Source: Rhizobiaceae bacterium (lineage in GTDB: Bacteria > Pseudomonadota > Alphaproteobacteria > Rhizobiales > Rhizobiaceae). Taken from it: DNA of 64,000 bases. The stretch lies in NCBI GenBank assembly GCA_023953835.1, contig JAMLJB010000001.1:124001-188000 (forward strand). Direction: 5' to 3'. This document shows positions 27,201-36,880 of the stretch, piece by piece; the first letter of the stretch is position 1, and every line of letters starts with the position of its first letter. Position numbers and translations under genes: made by a program. The notes under the pieces were generated by a model, which made no database searches, was not told where the DNA came from, and saw nothing but the letters and a program-made list of their open reading frames with translations.

Positions 27201-29859
27201 GCACCACCATGGCGGTTCCATAGAGGGCATCCCGCGCGAGCGCCGAGACATGTCCTCGGAAAGTCATTTCCCCCGTCTTGGGAATGATCGAGTTCACAAT
27301 ATCGAAAGTGGGGGCCATGAATTGGCTGAGGATCAACAGCGCCTGCCATTGGGCGGCCAAAGTGAAGGGAAGAAGGCTCCAGCCCGCGATCGAAGCCAGC
27401 ACCCAGAAAATCGGCGTCAGGGAACGGCGAAGATTGTCGATCATCTTCCAGCGGGACATTGCCGGAATGCCCAGCTTGCTGTCGAATATGAAAGGCAGAA
27501 GCTGCCAGTCACCCCTCGCCCAGCGATGCTGGCGCGAGGCGTCCACCGCATAGCGCGTCGGATAGTCCTCAACGACCTCGATATCGGTCACCAATGCAGC
27601 GCGCGCCAGCGAACCTTCCAGAAGATCGTGGCTGAGAATGGCGTTTTCAGGGATCTTTCCGTGCAGCGCGGCTTCCATCGCATCGACGTGATAGAGGCCC
27701 TTGCCCGTGAAAGTGCCCTCTTCGAACACGTCCTGATAGAGGTCGGAGACGGCAAATACATATGGATCGAGCCCACGATGGGCGGAAAAGACCCGCTGGA
27801 AAAACGACGCATTGTCGCCGGTCGTCAGCGAGGCCGTGATGCGCGGCTGCATGATCGCATGGCCCGCCTTCACCTTGCCTCGCACCTCGTCGATCATCGG
27901 CTTGTTGAGCGGATGCATCATCTTGCCGACGAGCCGTGCAACCGTGTCGCGGGTCAATTTGGTGTCCGCGTCGAGCGTCATGACGTGCACCACGCCGGTC
28001 GGGACGGGATTTGCCGTCGGCAGGAATGTGGTGTCGCTGTCTCCGCGGAGAAGCTGGTTCAGTTCGTGCAGCTTGCCGCGCTTGCGCTCCCAGCCCATCC
28101 AGCACCCTTCCGCCTTGTTGTAGAGGCGGCGGCGATGCAGCAGATGGAAGCGCGGCGCGTCGCTTTCATAACGCGCGTTCAGCTTGGCGATTTCACCTTG
28201 CGCATATTCGAGGATTTCCTTGTCGATAGGTCTTATTTCCACCTGCGAATCCGGCCAGTCGGATAGCAAGGCGAAGAACAGGTCGCCGTGCATGTTGGAA
28301 AGATGATGCACCTCGATGGTGCGGATCGCTTCGTCCACATCGTCGCGCGATCCGATCAGCGTAGGCACCACGACCAGCGTGCGTGCGTCATCGGGCACGC
28401 CGCCCTTGTATTCATAGCCGATGAGCCGCGTCGGCTTGAGGAAAAGGAGCACCACCGTATTGAAGATGCTCATCGCGCCCTCCCCGGCGGGAAGCGCGAA
28501 CAGCAGGAGCAGCACGACAATTGTCGCCGTCGGCAGGCCCGCCGCTAAAAGCGCTGCCGTCGTCATGCCAAGCAGCAGCATCGTGATGGCCATGACGGGG
28601 AGGAAGATGCCTATCCAGCCGGCCCGCTGGAACGCGCGACGGAAACGAAGGTAGAAAGGCACCCTGAAGCCGATGGCCTGCTCCAGTTCCCTGCGCCGGG
28701 AGCCAACGAGGAAAAAACCGACATCCGAACGCCGCGCGGCGGGCGTGTCTTCCTGCCCTTCCGCCAGCGCGGCATTGGCGGCCTGGCCTGCCAGTTCGAT
28801 CGCCTTGCTCGCCACTTCATATTCGGATTTTCTCGCGCGCCGTGCGAGTTCCTCGATCACCGCGCGATACTGGTCGCGGGACTGGAAATCAAGCAGCTCG
28901 AAATTGGTTTTCTCGCGAAGAAGCGCGTCGATGCGGCTGACCCCTTCGAACCAGACGGTCCAGTCGACATCGTTGATGAGGCGCAAGCCGCGGATGATGT
29001 TGCCGGTCGTGACATTGCCGCTGGAAAGCTGGCGATGTTCGCTCATAATGGTTTGCTCAGCGTCGGTGCCCGCCGCTTCCAGCTCACCTTCAAGCCACAT
29101 CAGCGCCCGGCCCGCATTCTGGGACCCGTCGCGCAGCCTGTAGAGAAGCTGGGTGGCAAAGGTGATGTCGCGAGCGTGTGCGGTGTAATTGCGCAGAAGC
29201 TCGACATCGCCCTCGTCATCAAGCGCGAGCAGCTTGTCCGCCAGATCGTTCGCCTGATGGCGCATATTTCGGGCACGACCAACCCTCTGCGCAAGGCGGC
29301 GCAGGTTCTCGATCAGCACATAGCGCAGCAGCGAAGGCAGCGCCCAGAGTTCACCGATTTGCAGGGGTTGCCGCGACTGAAAGCCGTCAACGATCGCCTT
29401 GAAGCTGTTGGACGAAACCGTGCTGTCCACATGCGCGACATATAACCAGGCAATCGCCAGCGTGCGCGGCACATGCTGGCCATTGCCGATGTCCATCCTG
29501 GGCAATTCGCGCAGGAAGCGCGGGGGCAGGTCGCGCTTGATCTGGAAAATGGTTTCCTCGACGAGATAATTGTTGTCGAGCAGCCATTGCGCGGCAGGCG
29601 TGATGGATTCGCCCCTGGCCTGCGCGGCATTGGTGGAAAGGTAGACGTCGAGGATCTTCTGTGCGTTTTCCTTGTTTCGGGCGAGGTAGTTCGTTTCCGT
29701 CAAACCGAAATAGTCACCGAGTTCACCGGCAGCCAGGCTTTCGCCCAGCTTGCGCAATCTTTCTTCGTCGAGGAAGTTTGCCCGGATTGCGACTTCAGCC
29801 ACGGGGAGAAGCGGCGCCGATGGTGAGGCGGTCGCATCTGTACGCGCATGAACATTCAT
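21286..29859 (-). CDS. ndvB: Cyclic beta-1,2-glucan synthase NdvB
   Basis: 2857 residues, matching rhizobial NdvB/Brucella Cgs length. Roughly: a soluble N-terminus, membrane helices near 410-460, a GT84 glycosyltransferase region with the DxD segment MTLDADTKL near 640, further helices near 830-1010, then a very long C-terminal part. The latter ends in a GH94 phosphorylase-like domain with GGDWNDGMN (general acid) at about residue 2535. It primes, elongates from UDP-glucose, trims and cyclises beta-1,2-glucan at the inner membrane. The frame is intact throughout. Several large antisense frames inside it are shadows. Confidence 0.96.
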   Translation of the reverse strand: MNVHARTDATASPSAPLLPVAEVAIRANFLDEERLRKLGESLAAGELGDYFGLTETNYLARNKENAQKILDVYLSTNAAQARGESITPAAQWLLDNNYLVEETIFQIKRDLPPRFLRELPRMDIGNGQHVPRTLAIAWLYVAHVDSTVSSNSFKAIVDGFQSRQPLQIGELWALPSLLRYVLIENLRRLAQRVGRARNMRHQANDLADKLLALDDEGDVELLRNYTAHARDITFATQLLYRLRDGSQNAGRALMWLEGELEAAGTDAEQTIMSEHRQLSSGNVTTGNIIRGLRLINDVDWTVWFEGVSRIDALLREKTNFELLDFQSRDQYRAVIEELARRARKSEYEVASKAIELAGQAANAALAEGQEDTPAARRSDVGFFLVGSRRRELEQAIGFRVPFYLRFRRAFQRAGWIGIFLPVMAITMLLLGMTTAALLAAGLPTATIVVLLLLFALPAGEGAMSIFNTVVLLFLKPTRLIGYEYKGGVPDDARTLVVVPTLIGSRDDVDEAIRTIEVHHLSNMHGDLFFALLSDWPDSQVEIRPIDKEILEYAQGEIAKLNARYESDAPRFHLLHRRRLYNKAEGCWMGWERKRGKLHELNQLLRGDSDTTFLPTANPVPTGVVHVMTLDADTKLTRDTVARLVGKMMHPLNKPMIDEVRGKVKAGHAIMQPRITASLTTGDNASFFQRVFSAHRGLDPYVFAVSDLYQDVFEEGTFTGKGLYHVDAMEAALHGKIPENAILSHDLLEGSLARAALVTDIEVVEDYPTRYAVDASRQHRWARGDWQLLPFIFDSKLGIPAMSRWKMIDNLRRSLTPIFWVLASIAGWSLLPFTLAAQWQALLILSQFMAPTFDIVNSIIPKTGEMTFRGHVSALARDALYGTAMVVLKTVLMAHTAWMMGDAIVRTFYRLHFSHQHLLEWRPASQAQRNGGNTLKFYYSLMYGAVAIAVAGLLIPLVAHSTGAVVAAFFAVFWAGSPAFAWLISRSAETEDRLILEPDDRRRLRNIARRTWHYYETHVTAEHSFLPPDNMQEVPVPVVANRTSPTNVGVYLLSVVSARDFGWISMRDAVERMEATLGTLERMERHRGHLYNWYDTKTLLPLHPLYISSVDSGNLAGHLITMAGACGEWAEAPSVYLQGDFEGMLDVVDVLEESLRVVPDDRRTLRPLRQRLSDRIEGMRRAVQTVRSEPEMASIRTINLAVLAGEIRKLADGIHHEAGTVQSEQLADWSAMLERTAEAHVDDSHGDKERVDDLRKRLDAIRHRARAFALEMDFSFLLSRDRKLLSIGYRVEEHQLDESCYDLLASECRMTSLYAIAKGDIPTDHWFKLGRPIVEIGFSGALMSWSGSMFEYLMPPLVMKEPNGGLLNQTSHLIIKRQIQYGDSKGIPWGISEAAYNARDHEMTYQYTNFGVPGLGLKRGLAQNTVIAPYATILASQFMPREAVQNLERLASIGGLGRYGYYDAIDFTPQRVPEGADCAVVYNYYAHHQGMSIAAISNIVFEGRLRDRFHSDPIIEAAELLLQERAPRDIPIATVRTEADERVKVDVVEHTPDTRLVIEPLSAMRATGIMSNGSYQVMVAATGSGYSRWNDLAVTRWQPDPTENRMGTFIFLRDVATGDWWSATAEPKTAPEEKANVLFSDDKATFSKLVGTLRSEVECIVVSEGNGEARRVTLFNEGDSDRHIELTSYAELALAYEANDNAHPAFSKMFVKTEIAENGGVIYAERRKRSAGEPDVALAHFVTETSGGSRETEAETDRRAFLGRGRTIADAAAFDGPGRFAGNQGFVLDPVMALRCRVRVPANKKVVVTFWTVVGKDKAEVEGYYAQLNHPDSFQRQMTLSWTRSQVQTRHCGLSLSDAANVQKIAGYLLYPDRNLRMPPETIAQGMGSQSALWPMAISGDFPIFALRIADIADIEIVAQALRYQEYMRARGLLADLVIVNEQASSYVQDLQQAIENLCENSRLRGHEFGPRQHIFAVRRDLMDQHSYRTLLAVARIVLHTRNGTIFDQIERAEAAIIQERETQAVEVVKVTNNDAVNLPIARQPRRATGQAAPADGSDLTYWNGIGGFDKHGSEYVVRLTGGRHTPQPWINVMANENFGFHTSSEGASFTWSRNSRDFQLTPWSNDPVSNRPGEGIYVVNRETGTALSPFAALLRDPSVTYEARHGQGYSIFTASRGGLTVEATQIVDSADPVKITRLRLVNSGRSTLRLRVYSYAEWVMGNNRARSGPAIVPSLDAATGAVLAANPYSLDFGDRVAFLGSDRDTHSFTADRAEFFGRERSVLAPGAVLNCRDLSGKAEAGVDPCAAMAHDIEVPTGGEASILLLLGDAGSISEASRLVAHHRARDFGERLGEIEKNWRSFLDTLQVHTPDLAFNAMVNNWLPYQSLSCRIRARSAFYQSSGAFGFRDQLQDTLALMLQDPSLARGQILNAAHRQFAEGDVQHWWLPRTGAGVRTIISDDVAWLGYAVSHYIATTGDVDILKEQIPFIEGQELQSGQHDAFFTPEISKTKVSLYEHCARAIDLAVKRTGEGGLPLILGGDWNDGMNNVGAQGRGESVWLGWFLLKVLTEFASIAREQGDGKHADAWKKHAGRLKRALENVAWDGEWYRRGSFDDGTPLGSRGSAECRIDSIAQSWSVLSGDGDETRSRTAMEAVMRELVDDDLNIIKLFTPPFSDATQLDPGYIKAYPPGVRENGGQYTHAATWVVCALAELGQADAAYRCFSMLNPVNHALDAESAERYRVEPYVVAADVYSEDDKGGRGGWTWYTGSAGWLYRAAVEYILGIRRAGDRLTIDPVIPGDWKGFSATLHIAGAKFRISVERKKGVKGRKILVGGKDAGTSVPIAEGKSVEVVVQIPA

Positions 29860-30049
29860 GAAAACATTTCCGTTCCGAAACAGGCTTGCGTCCGGGGACG
29901 CTGGCGGGAAATTTCCGTCTTACCTGCGATTGATCCAATCGCAACGTCTATCGACATAATTTCTACATCAGTTTGACTTAGCGGCAAGAAACGCTTGCGG
30001 ACGTTCGTGGTTGCGCCCAAACAGGGCTAATTTCAGACGGGATTTGAGT

Positions 30050-30931
30050 ATGCAGAAGAAAATTCGAAAAGCAGTTGTCCCAGTCGCCGGTTTCGGCACC
30101 AGAATGTTGCCGGCGACGAAGAGCGTTCCGAAGGAGCTTCTTACGATCGTCGACCGCCCCGTTCTCGACTACATCGTGGACGAGGCTTACGCTTCTGGAA
30201 TAGAGCATATCATCATGGTCACGGGCCGCATGAAGGCCGCCATCGAAGACCATTTCGACCATGCATTCGAGCTGGACACATCCTTGCGACGGAGCGGCAA
30301 GGACGCCATCGCCGAATCGCTTGCAAAAAAGGTTCCGACTGTCGGGGCAATGTCGTTTGTGCGGCAGCAGGAGGCCAAGGGCCTTGGCCATGCTATCTGG
30401 AGCGCACGCCACATTGTCGGAGACGAGCCATTCGCCGTCATGCTGCCGGACATGCTCATGGTCGATTCCGAACCCTGCCTGAAATCAATGATCGACATCT
30501 ACGACCAACACGGCGGCAACGTCATTGCAGTCGAACAGGTCGACCCCGAATTGGCCCACAAGTTCGGCATCGTGTCCCTGACCGAGGGGAAGGACGGGCC
30601 GTTGATTACCGGAATGGTTGAAAAGCCCGCGCCCGGAACCGCTCCGTCCAACCTTTTCATTTCCGGGCGCTACATCCTCCAGCCCGAGGTGTTTTCCTAT
30701 CTGGAGAACCAGAAGCCCGGCGCAGGCGGCGAGATCCAGTTGACCGATGCGATCATTTCGTTGCTTGCCAGTCAGGAGATACGTCCGTTCGAGTTCTCGG
30801 GACGCACGTTCGATTGCGGTTCGCCTGCGGGCTTCGTCGGCGCGAACCTGCATATGGCGCTTGGCCGCGACGGCGTGCGGGAAGCTGTGATGGAGGAAAT
30901 CAAGCTCTTTGAACGTGGACACCGGCTCTGA
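30050..30931 (+). CDS. galU: UTP-glucose-1-phosphate uridylyltransferase GalU
   Basis: 293 residues from the ATG at 30050. N-terminal PVAGFGTRMLPATKSVPKEL is the nucleotidyltransferase signature; VEKPAPGTAPSNL and GEIQLTDAI are GalU-specific blocks. It makes UDP-glucose, the donor for NdvB encoded divergently 190 bases away and for the surface polysaccharides. Length is typical. Confidence 0.95.
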   Translation: MQKKIRKAVVPVAGFGTRMLPATKSVPKELLTIVDRPVLDYIVDEAYASGIEHIIMVTGRMKAAIEDHFDHAFELDTSLRRSGKDAIAESLAKKVPTVGAMSFVRQQEAKGLGHAIWSARHIVGDEPFAVMLPDMLMVDSEPCLKSMIDIYDQHGGNVIAVEQVDPELAHKFGIVSLTEGKDGPLITGMVEKPAPGTAPSNLFISGRYILQPEVFSYLENQKPGAGGEIQLTDAIISLLASQEIRPFEFSGRTFDCGSPAGFVGANLHMALGRDGVREAVMEEIKLFERGHRL

Positions 30932-30946
30932 TCGAACGGGCGTCCA

Positions 30947-31531
30947 TCATCCTTCCCGAATTGGGCTCACCTCGATCAGGTACAGAAGCGAAGGCCGTTG
31001 GGGACGCAATTCCAGCCCGTTCGGCATGGCCTCGATAAACAGCGTATCGCCCGCCGCGAGACTGATGGGCGACACGAATTCCTGCTCGATCGTCACCTGC
31101 CCCTCGTGGCAGTAGACAAGAGCGACCGGCGACATCACGACGATCTCGCGCGCAGCCGAAAGCTCCACCGGTGTGACGCGGTGCATGTATTTCCCGCGCC
31201 GCGTCATCACGTTCAGGTCCGTGACAGGACCGTCGATCAGCCGCGCGCTTGTCGGCGCATCGCCCGGAAAGCTGTGCGGCGTGCGCCCGACACTGCACGC
31301 ACCTTCTCCCTCGACCTCAAGCTCTATGCCTCGTCCATCGAGAACCGCAAGGGTGCGGTCGACCCCCGGAAAAGAGGAGAACGGCCCGTCGCCGTCCACG
31401 CGCGCCATCGACACCCGCCAGTCGAAACCGTGCATGTCCGCGCTTCTTGGAAATACCGCGATTTCAATGGTTTCGCCGCCGCCGTTTTTCCACGGCATGT
31501 GTCGATAGTCCTTGGCGCGGATGAGCCGCAT
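30947..31531 (-). CDS. hutD: HutD/Ves family protein
   Basis: 194 residues from the ATG at 31531 with AGGAAAGC before it. HMPWKNGGGETIEIAVFP and the cupin-like core SFPGVDRTLAVLDG identify the HutD family. In Pseudomonas HutD is proposed to set an upper limit on hut expression by binding a pathway metabolite; no catalytic role is established. Last gene of the leftward hut operon, 10 bases after hutU, and convergent with galU. Confidence 0.9.
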   Translation of the reverse strand: MRLIRAKDYRHMPWKNGGGETIEIAVFPRSADMHGFDWRVSMARVDGDGPFSSFPGVDRTLAVLDGRGIELEVEGEGACSVGRTPHSFPGDAPTSARLIDGPVTDLNVMTRRGKYMHRVTPVELSAAREIVVMSPVALVYCHEGQVTIEQEFVSPISLAAGDTLFIEAMPNGLELRPQRPSLLYLIEVSPIREG

Positions 31532-31541
31532 TGCTGCTTTC

Positions 31542-33218
31542 CTATCCGAGAATCCCCGGCAGGTTGAGCCCGTTTTCCAGCGCGCAGTCAATGGCGATCT
31601 CATAGCCCGCATCTGCATGACGCATGACGCCTGTCGCCGGATCGTTCCACAGCACGCGACCGATGCGGGCCGCCGCATCCTCCGAGCCGTCCGCGCAGAT
31701 CACGACGCCGGAATGTTGGGAAAAGCCCATTCCAACGCCCCCGCCATGGTGGAGGGAAACCCATGTCGCCCCGCTGGCGGTGTTCAGCAATGCATTCAGC
31801 AGCGGCCAGTCGGACACCGCGTCAGAGCCGTCCTTCATGGCCTCGGTCTCGCGATTGGGCGAAGCGACCGAACCGGAATCCAGATGATCTCGCCCGATCA
31901 CCACGGGCGCCTTCAACTCACCCCGCGCGACCATTTCGTTGAAAGCCAGCCCGAGCCGGTGGCGGTCGCCCAGACCCACCCAGCAGATGCGTGCGGGCAA
32001 CCCCTGGAACTTGATGCGCCGTGCGGCCATGTCCAGCCAGTTGTGAAGATGCTTGTTGTCCGGCAGGAGTTCCTTCACCTTGGCATCGGTCCTGTAGATG
32101 TCTTCCGGATCGCCCGAGAGCGCCGCCCAACGGAACGGGCCGATGCCGCGACAGAACAGCGGGCGAATATAGGCCGGTACGAAGCCGGGAAAATCGAAAG
32201 CGTCCTTGACGCCTTCTTCCAGCGCCATCTGACGGATGTTGTTGCCGTAATCGACCGTCGGGATGCCCTGCCTGTGGAAGTCCAGCATCGCCCGGACGTG
32301 GACCGCCATCGACTTCTTCGCAGCCGCCGCGACGGCCTTGGGGTCGCGCTCGCGCTTTTGTTCCCACTCTGCCACGGTCCAGCCCTGCGGGAGGTAGCCG
32401 TTCACCGGATCGTGTGCCGAAGTCTGGTCCGTCACGCAATCGGGCCGCACGCCGCGCCGCACCAGTTCGGGGAAAACATCCGCGGCATTGCCCAACAAGG
32501 CGACCGAGATTGCCTTCTTTTCCTTTTTGGCCTTGTCGATGATGGCAAGCGCGTCGTCGAGGCCTCTTGCCTCGACGTCGACATAGCCGGTCTTCAGCCG
32601 GAACTCGATACGGCTTGGCTGGCACTCGACCGCAAGGCATGATGCCCCGGCCATCGTTGCCGCCAGCGGCTGTGCGCCACCCATGCCACCCAGACCGGCA
32701 GTCAGGATCCACCGGCCCGCAAGGTCGCCGTCATAATGCTGGCGGCCCATCTCGACGAAAGTCTCGTAGGTGCCCTGCACGATGCCCTGGCTGCCGATAT
32801 ATATCCACGACCCAGCGGTCATCTGGCCGTACATCATCAGGCCCTTCCGATCGAGGGCGTTGAAATGATCCCAGTTCGCCCAATGGGGCACGAGGTTCGA
32901 ATTGGCGATCAGCACGCGCGGCGCATCCTTGTGCGTCCTGAACACACCCACCGGCTTGCCGGACTGGACCAGCAATGTCTCGTCGGCCTCAAGCAATTTC
33001 AGCGCGCGTACGATGCGGTCATAGCTTTCCCAATCGCGCGCGGCGCGGCCTATCCCGCCATAGACCACCAGTTCGCCGGGACGTTCGGCCACCATCGGGT
33101 CGAGATTGTTCATGAGCATGCGCAGCGGGGCTTCCGTAAGCCAGCTCTTGGCGGAAAGCTCGGTGCCATGCGGCGCGCGGATCACGCGCTCATTGTCGAT
33201 GCGGGTATGTGTTGTCAT
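31542..33218 (-). CDS. hutU: Urocanate hydratase HutU
   Basis: 558 residues from the ATG at 33218 with GAGGA before it; an open frame further upstream overlaps hutG and is rejected. It contains [15 protein letters not shown] (tightly bound NAD+), [13 protein letters not shown] and [18 protein letters not shown], all diagnostic. It converts urocanate to imidazolonepropionate, the second step of histidine degradation. Confidence 0.97.
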   Translation of the reverse strand: MTTHTRIDNERVIRAPHGTELSAKSWLTEAPLRMLMNNLDPMVAERPGELVVYGGIGRAARDWESYDRIVRALKLLEADETLLVQSGKPVGVFRTHKDAPRVLIANSNLVPHWANWDHFNALDRKGLMMYGQMTAGSWIYIGSQGIVQGTYETFVEMGRQHYDGDLAGRWILTAGLGGMGGAQPLAATMAGASCLAVECQPSRIEFRLKTGYVDVEARGLDDALAIIDKAKKEKKAISVALLGNAADVFPELVRRGVRPDCVTDQTSAHDPVNGYLPQGWTVAEWEQKRERDPKAVAAAAKKSMAVHVRAMLDFHRQGIPTVDYGNNIRQMALEEGVKDAFDFPGFVPAYIRPLFCRGIGPFRWAALSGDPEDIYRTDAKVKELLPDNKHLHNWLDMAARRIKFQGLPARICWVGLGDRHRLGLAFNEMVARGELKAPVVIGRDHLDSGSVASPNRETEAMKDGSDAVSDWPLLNALLNTASGATWVSLHHGGGVGMGFSQHSGVVICADGSEDAAARIGRVLWNDPATGVMRHADAGYEIAIDCALENGLNLPGILG

Positions 33219-33246
33219 TGCGCAGTCCTCAATCGGTTGACGCGGC

Positions 33247-34062
33247 TCAGCCGCGCGCCCACGCAAGGGCGGTTTCAAGAATTTCGACCAGTTTCGCGCG
33301 GATCGGCGCGGCATACTCGGTGTCATAGGGAGACGGCCAGTTGCCGGGGTCGCTCTTGCCTTGCGGCTCGCGCATGTAGCCACGGCATGCGAGTTCCATC
33401 TGGAGCGCATGGACCCCGTTTTCCGGCCGGCCGTGATGCCGCGTGATATAGCCGCCCTTGAAGCGGCCATTGACCACCCAGCTTTCGCCGGAGTCTGAAA
33501 TCAGGCTGGTAACGGCCCTTTGCAAGACCGGGTGGGCGCTCCTGCCGTCATTGGTGCCAAGGTTGAACACAGGCAACTCACCGTCGAACAGGCGCGGCAG
33601 GACGGATCGTATCGAATGGCAATCGTATAGCACGACCTTTTCGTGCTTCCTGCGCAGCCGTGCAAGCTCACCGCCGAGCGCCTGATGATAGGGCTCGAAA
33701 TATACAGCGCGGCGCCCCGCTATTTCCCGCTCATCCGGCTCTTCGCCAGCTTTGTAAAGAGGGTCACCGTCGAACGTATCCAACGGGCAAAGCGTGGTCG
33801 TCGCCTGCCCCGGATAGAGCGATACGCCCGATGGGTCACGGTTCACATCGATCACCGTACGCGAGATGGAAGTGTGGACGATCGTTGCACCGAGATCGGA
33901 TGCGAAATCATAAAGCCGGTCGATCCACCAATCGCAATCACGCCGGGCAAGCCACGGCGAAACGACACGCGATTCCAGCCCGGCCAGTTCCGTGCCCGTA
34001 TGCGGCAGGCTGACCACCAATGGCGCATCCCCGCGCCTGACTGTGAGCCACTGCACGTTCAC
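33247..34062 (-). CDS. hutG: N-formylglutamate deformylase HutG
   Basis: 271 residues from a GTG overlapping the hutH stop. [23 protein letters not shown] and FNLGTNDG belong to the N-formylglutamate amidohydrolase family (zinc-dependent). With HutF it completes the five-step route from formiminoglutamate through formylglutamate to glutamate and formate. Confidence 0.95.
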   Translation of the reverse strand: MNVQWLTVRRGDAPLVVSLPHTGTELAGLESRVVSPWLARRDCDWWIDRLYDFASDLGATIVHTSISRTVIDVNRDPSGVSLYPGQATTTLCPLDTFDGDPLYKAGEEPDEREIAGRRAVYFEPYHQALGGELARLRRKHEKVVLYDCHSIRSVLPRLFDGELPVFNLGTNDGRSAHPVLQRAVTSLISDSGESWVVNGRFKGGYITRHHGRPENGVHALQMELACRGYMREPQGKSDPGNWPSPYDTEYAAPIRAKLVEILETALAWARG

Positions 34063-35594
34063 GCCGTCACTCCCGGCAGCCCCACGCTGCCAACAGCCCC
34101 AACCAATCGACCGTCGCGCACCATTGCGATCGCCTTTTCCATGTCGGGATGAAAATGCCGGTCTTCGTCAAGATGCGGGACCTCGCTGCGGACCAGCGCG
34201 CGCACGGACTCGAGCGCGGGACTTGTGGTCAACGGAGCATGGAAGTCGCATCCTTGCGCCGCCGCCAGCAATTCGATGCCGACAACGCCTGCCGCGTTTT
34301 CCACCATCCCCAGAAGCCGCCGCGCGCCATGCGCAGCCATCGATACGTGATCTTCCTGATTGGCAGATGTGGGGATCGAATCCACGCTCGCGGGAAATGC
34401 CTTCTGCTTGTTTTCCGAAACGAGCGCCGCCGCGGTTACCTGCGGGATCATGAAGCCGGAGTTGAGTCCCGGCTTTGGCGTGAGAAATGCGGGCATGCCC
34501 GAGAGCGCCGGGTCGACCAGCATCGCAACCCGACGTTCCGACAGAGAGCCAATCTCGCACACGGCCATGGCGATCATGTCTGCCGCGAACGCGACCGGCT
34601 CAGCATGAAAATTGCCACCGGAAAGCGCTGTATCATCCTCCGCGAAGATCAGCGGATTGTCGGTCACACCATTGGCTTCGATTTCGAGCGTCCCGGCAGC
34701 CTTGCGAAGCACATCGAGCGCGGCACCCATGACCTGTGGCTGGCACCGAAGACAATAAGGATCCTGCACGCGCTCGTCGCCGACACGATGGGACTCGCGA
34801 ATTGCGCTGCCGGCCATAAGGTTTCGCAATGCCGCAGCCGTTTCGATCTGGGTCGCGTGCCCGCGCAGGAGATGGATACGCGGGTCGAACGGGGCATCCG
34901 AACCGCGCGCAGCATCTGTGGACAGGGCTCCGGCGACGAGCGCCGACTGGAACAATGTTTCCGCTTCAAATAGGCCGGCGAGTGCATAGGCGGTCGAGAA
35001 CTGCGTGCCGTTGAGCAGGGCGAGCCCTTCCTTCGCGCCGAGCGTCAGCGTTTCCAGACCATGGGTCACAAAGGCGACGTGGGCCGGAAAGCGACCGTGC
35101 GGCGTGAAGCACTCGCCAACCCCGATCATGGTGGCTGTCATATGGGAAAGCGGCGCGAGATCCCCCGACGCACCGACCGAACCCTGGCAGGGCACGACCG
35201 GAATGACATTTGCGGCAAGCATTGCCTCCAGCAGCGCAACGGTCTGCGCCCGGACACCCGACGCACCCTGCGCAAGACTTGCCATCTTGAGCGCCATCAT
35301 CAGACGCACAACGGCGGGAGGCATGGGCTCGCCAACCCCCGCAGCATGACTCAGCACGATGTTTTTCTGCAATATTTCAAGGTCTTGCGTCGGTATACGA
35401 ACGCTGGCAAGTTTACCGAAGCCGGTGTTGATGCCGTAGACCGGATCACCCTTTGCGACAATGCGTTCCACGGCCTTTGCGCTAGCCTCGATGACCGGCC
35501 TGCAGGAGTGATCCAGTCGCGGATTCGCGCCGCGATAGATGGCGCGCCAATCGGCCAGCGACGCTTTGCCCGGCTTCAAGACGATCTCGGTCAT
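34059..35594 (-). CDS. hutH: Histidine ammonia-lyase HutH
   Basis: 511 residues from the ATG at 35594, which overlaps the hutI stop and has GAGAGGG before it; an ATG at 35606 is less well placed. [13 protein letters not shown] contains the Ala-Ser-Gly that cyclises to the MIO cofactor near residue 143, and [11 protein letters not shown] is the N-terminal active-site block. It deaminates histidine to urocanate, the first committed step. Confidence 0.97.
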   Translation of the reverse strand: MTEIVLKPGKASLADWRAIYRGANPRLDHSCRPVIEASAKAVERIVAKGDPVYGINTGFGKLASVRIPTQDLEILQKNIVLSHAAGVGEPMPPAVVRLMMALKMASLAQGASGVRAQTVALLEAMLAANVIPVVPCQGSVGASGDLAPLSHMTATMIGVGECFTPHGRFPAHVAFVTHGLETLTLGAKEGLALLNGTQFSTAYALAGLFEAETLFQSALVAGALSTDAARGSDAPFDPRIHLLRGHATQIETAAALRNLMAGSAIRESHRVGDERVQDPYCLRCQPQVMGAALDVLRKAAGTLEIEANGVTDNPLIFAEDDTALSGGNFHAEPVAFAADMIAMAVCEIGSLSERRVAMLVDPALSGMPAFLTPKPGLNSGFMIPQVTAAALVSENKQKAFPASVDSIPTSANQEDHVSMAAHGARRLLGMVENAAGVVGIELLAAAQGCDFHAPLTTSPALESVRALVRSEVPHLDEDRHFHPDMEKAIAMVRDGRLVGAVGSVGLPGVTA

Positions 35595-36820
35595 TGCCCT
35601 CTCCATATGCGCGCATGCAGCGGATTGAAGCCCATGCGATAAACCAGTTCAGCAGGCTGCTCGATGTCCCAGATCGCAAGGTCGGCCCGCTTGCCGGCCT
35701 CCAACGTGCCAGTTTCGGAAAGAACCCCAAGCGCCCGCGCCGCCTCGCGCGTCACACCTTCGAGGCATTCCTCGACAGTCATCGAAAACAGCGTCGCGCC
35801 CATATTCATCGTGAGCAGGAGCGAGGTCAGGGGCGATGTGCCCGGATTGCTGTCGGTTGCCAGCGCCATACGCACGCCATGCTTGCGAAACAGATCGACC
35901 GGCGGCTTCTTCGTCTCGCGAATGAAATAGTATGCGCCGGGCAATAACACCGCGACGGTCCCAGCCCTCGCCATCGCTTGGACACTCTCCTGATTCGTAT
36001 ATTCGAGGTGGTCAGCCGAGAGTGCACCATAGCGGGCGGCAAGCGCCGCGCCTCCGAGGTCGGAAAGCTGATCGGCATGCAGTTTGACCGGCAGGCCGAG
36101 CGACCGGGCCTTTTCGAAGACCCGCGCGATCTGGTCCGGCGAAAACGCGATGCCTTCGCAAAAACCGTCCACCGCGTCAGCCAGCCCTTCGGCGGCAATC
36201 GCCGGAAGCATCACATCGACAACACTTCCGATATAGGTGTCCTTGTCGCCGCGTGCCTCCGGCGGAAGGGCATGCGCGCCAAGGAACGTGGTCTTGACCG
36301 ATACCGGATTTTCGCGTCCGAGCCGTCGTGCGGCGCGCAGGGCCTTGCGCTCATTGTCGAGGTCGAGACCGTAGCCCGACTTGATTTCGACCGTCGTTAC
36401 CCCTTCGGCGATCAGCGCCTGCAAGCGCGGCGTGTTCTCTCTGACAAGCTCGTCCTCACTCGCTGCGCGCACGGACTTCACGGAGGAAACAATGCCGCCG
36501 CCCGACCGCGCGATTTCCTCATAGCTGGCCCCGGCAAGGCGCATTTCAAATTCGCTTGCGCGATTTCCGGCATAGACCAGATGGGTGTGGCAATCGATCA
36601 GGCCCGGCGTGATCCAGCGACCAGAACAATCCACTGTCTGCGCGCCGAGCAGGCCGGTAGGGAGTTCCGATTCAGGTCCGGCATAGACGATGCGCTCGCT
36701 ATTAACGGCGATGGCGCCCCGCTCTACAATTCCCAATGCGGGCAGATCTTCCGCAAAGGTCGCCAGCCGCGCATTACGCCAGACTGTCGTCCGGGAACCA
36801 TTGTGCTCTTGATCGGGCAT
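35591..36820 (-). CDS. hutI: Imidazolonepropionase HutI
   Basis: 409 residues from the ATG at 36820, preceded by GGGGAGAGG. An ATG at 36841 has no ribosome site and touches the operator, so the shorter form is chosen. Metal-binding [12 protein letters not shown] and later VKLHADQ and ATDSNPGT are the amidohydrolase metal and substrate motifs. It opens imidazolonepropionate to formiminoglutamate. First gene of the hutIHGUD operon. Confidence 0.96.
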   Translation of the reverse strand: MPDQEHNGSRTTVWRNARLATFAEDLPALGIVERGAIAVNSERIVYAGPESELPTGLLGAQTVDCSGRWITPGLIDCHTHLVYAGNRASEFEMRLAGASYEEIARSGGGIVSSVKSVRAASEDELVRENTPRLQALIAEGVTTVEIKSGYGLDLDNERKALRAARRLGRENPVSVKTTFLGAHALPPEARGDKDTYIGSVVDVMLPAIAAEGLADAVDGFCEGIAFSPDQIARVFEKARSLGLPVKLHADQLSDLGGAALAARYGALSADHLEYTNQESVQAMARAGTVAVLLPGAYYFIRETKKPPVDLFRKHGVRMALATDSNPGTSPLTSLLLTMNMGATLFSMTVEECLEGVTREAARALGVLSETGTLEAGKRADLAIWDIEQPAELVYRMGFNPLHARIWRGQ

Positions 36821-36842
36821 GCCTCTCCCCAAGATTGTCATT

Positions 36843-36856
36843 TATGTATATACATA
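36843..36856. promoter_or_regulatory. HutC operator between hutI and hutF
   Basis: TATGTATATACATA is a perfect 14-base palindrome containing TGTATATACA, the core of known HutC sites. It lies between the divergent hutI and hutF, and on the minus strand overlaps a plausible -10 (TATACA) 17 bases from TTGCGC. HutC is encoded just after hutF; urocanate is the known inducer of the family. Confidence 0.8.
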
Positions 36857-36880
36857 TTGACAGAGTTGCGCAAGAGGCAC

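Noticed and set aside
33219..33470. N-terminal extension of HutU
   Set aside because: Overlaps hutG in another frame; the ATG at 33218 with GAGGA gives the normal protein.
35978..36880. N-terminal extension of HutF by 301 codons
   Set aside because: It crosses hutI on the other strand and the HutC operator; a proper ATG with a ribosome site is at 36881.
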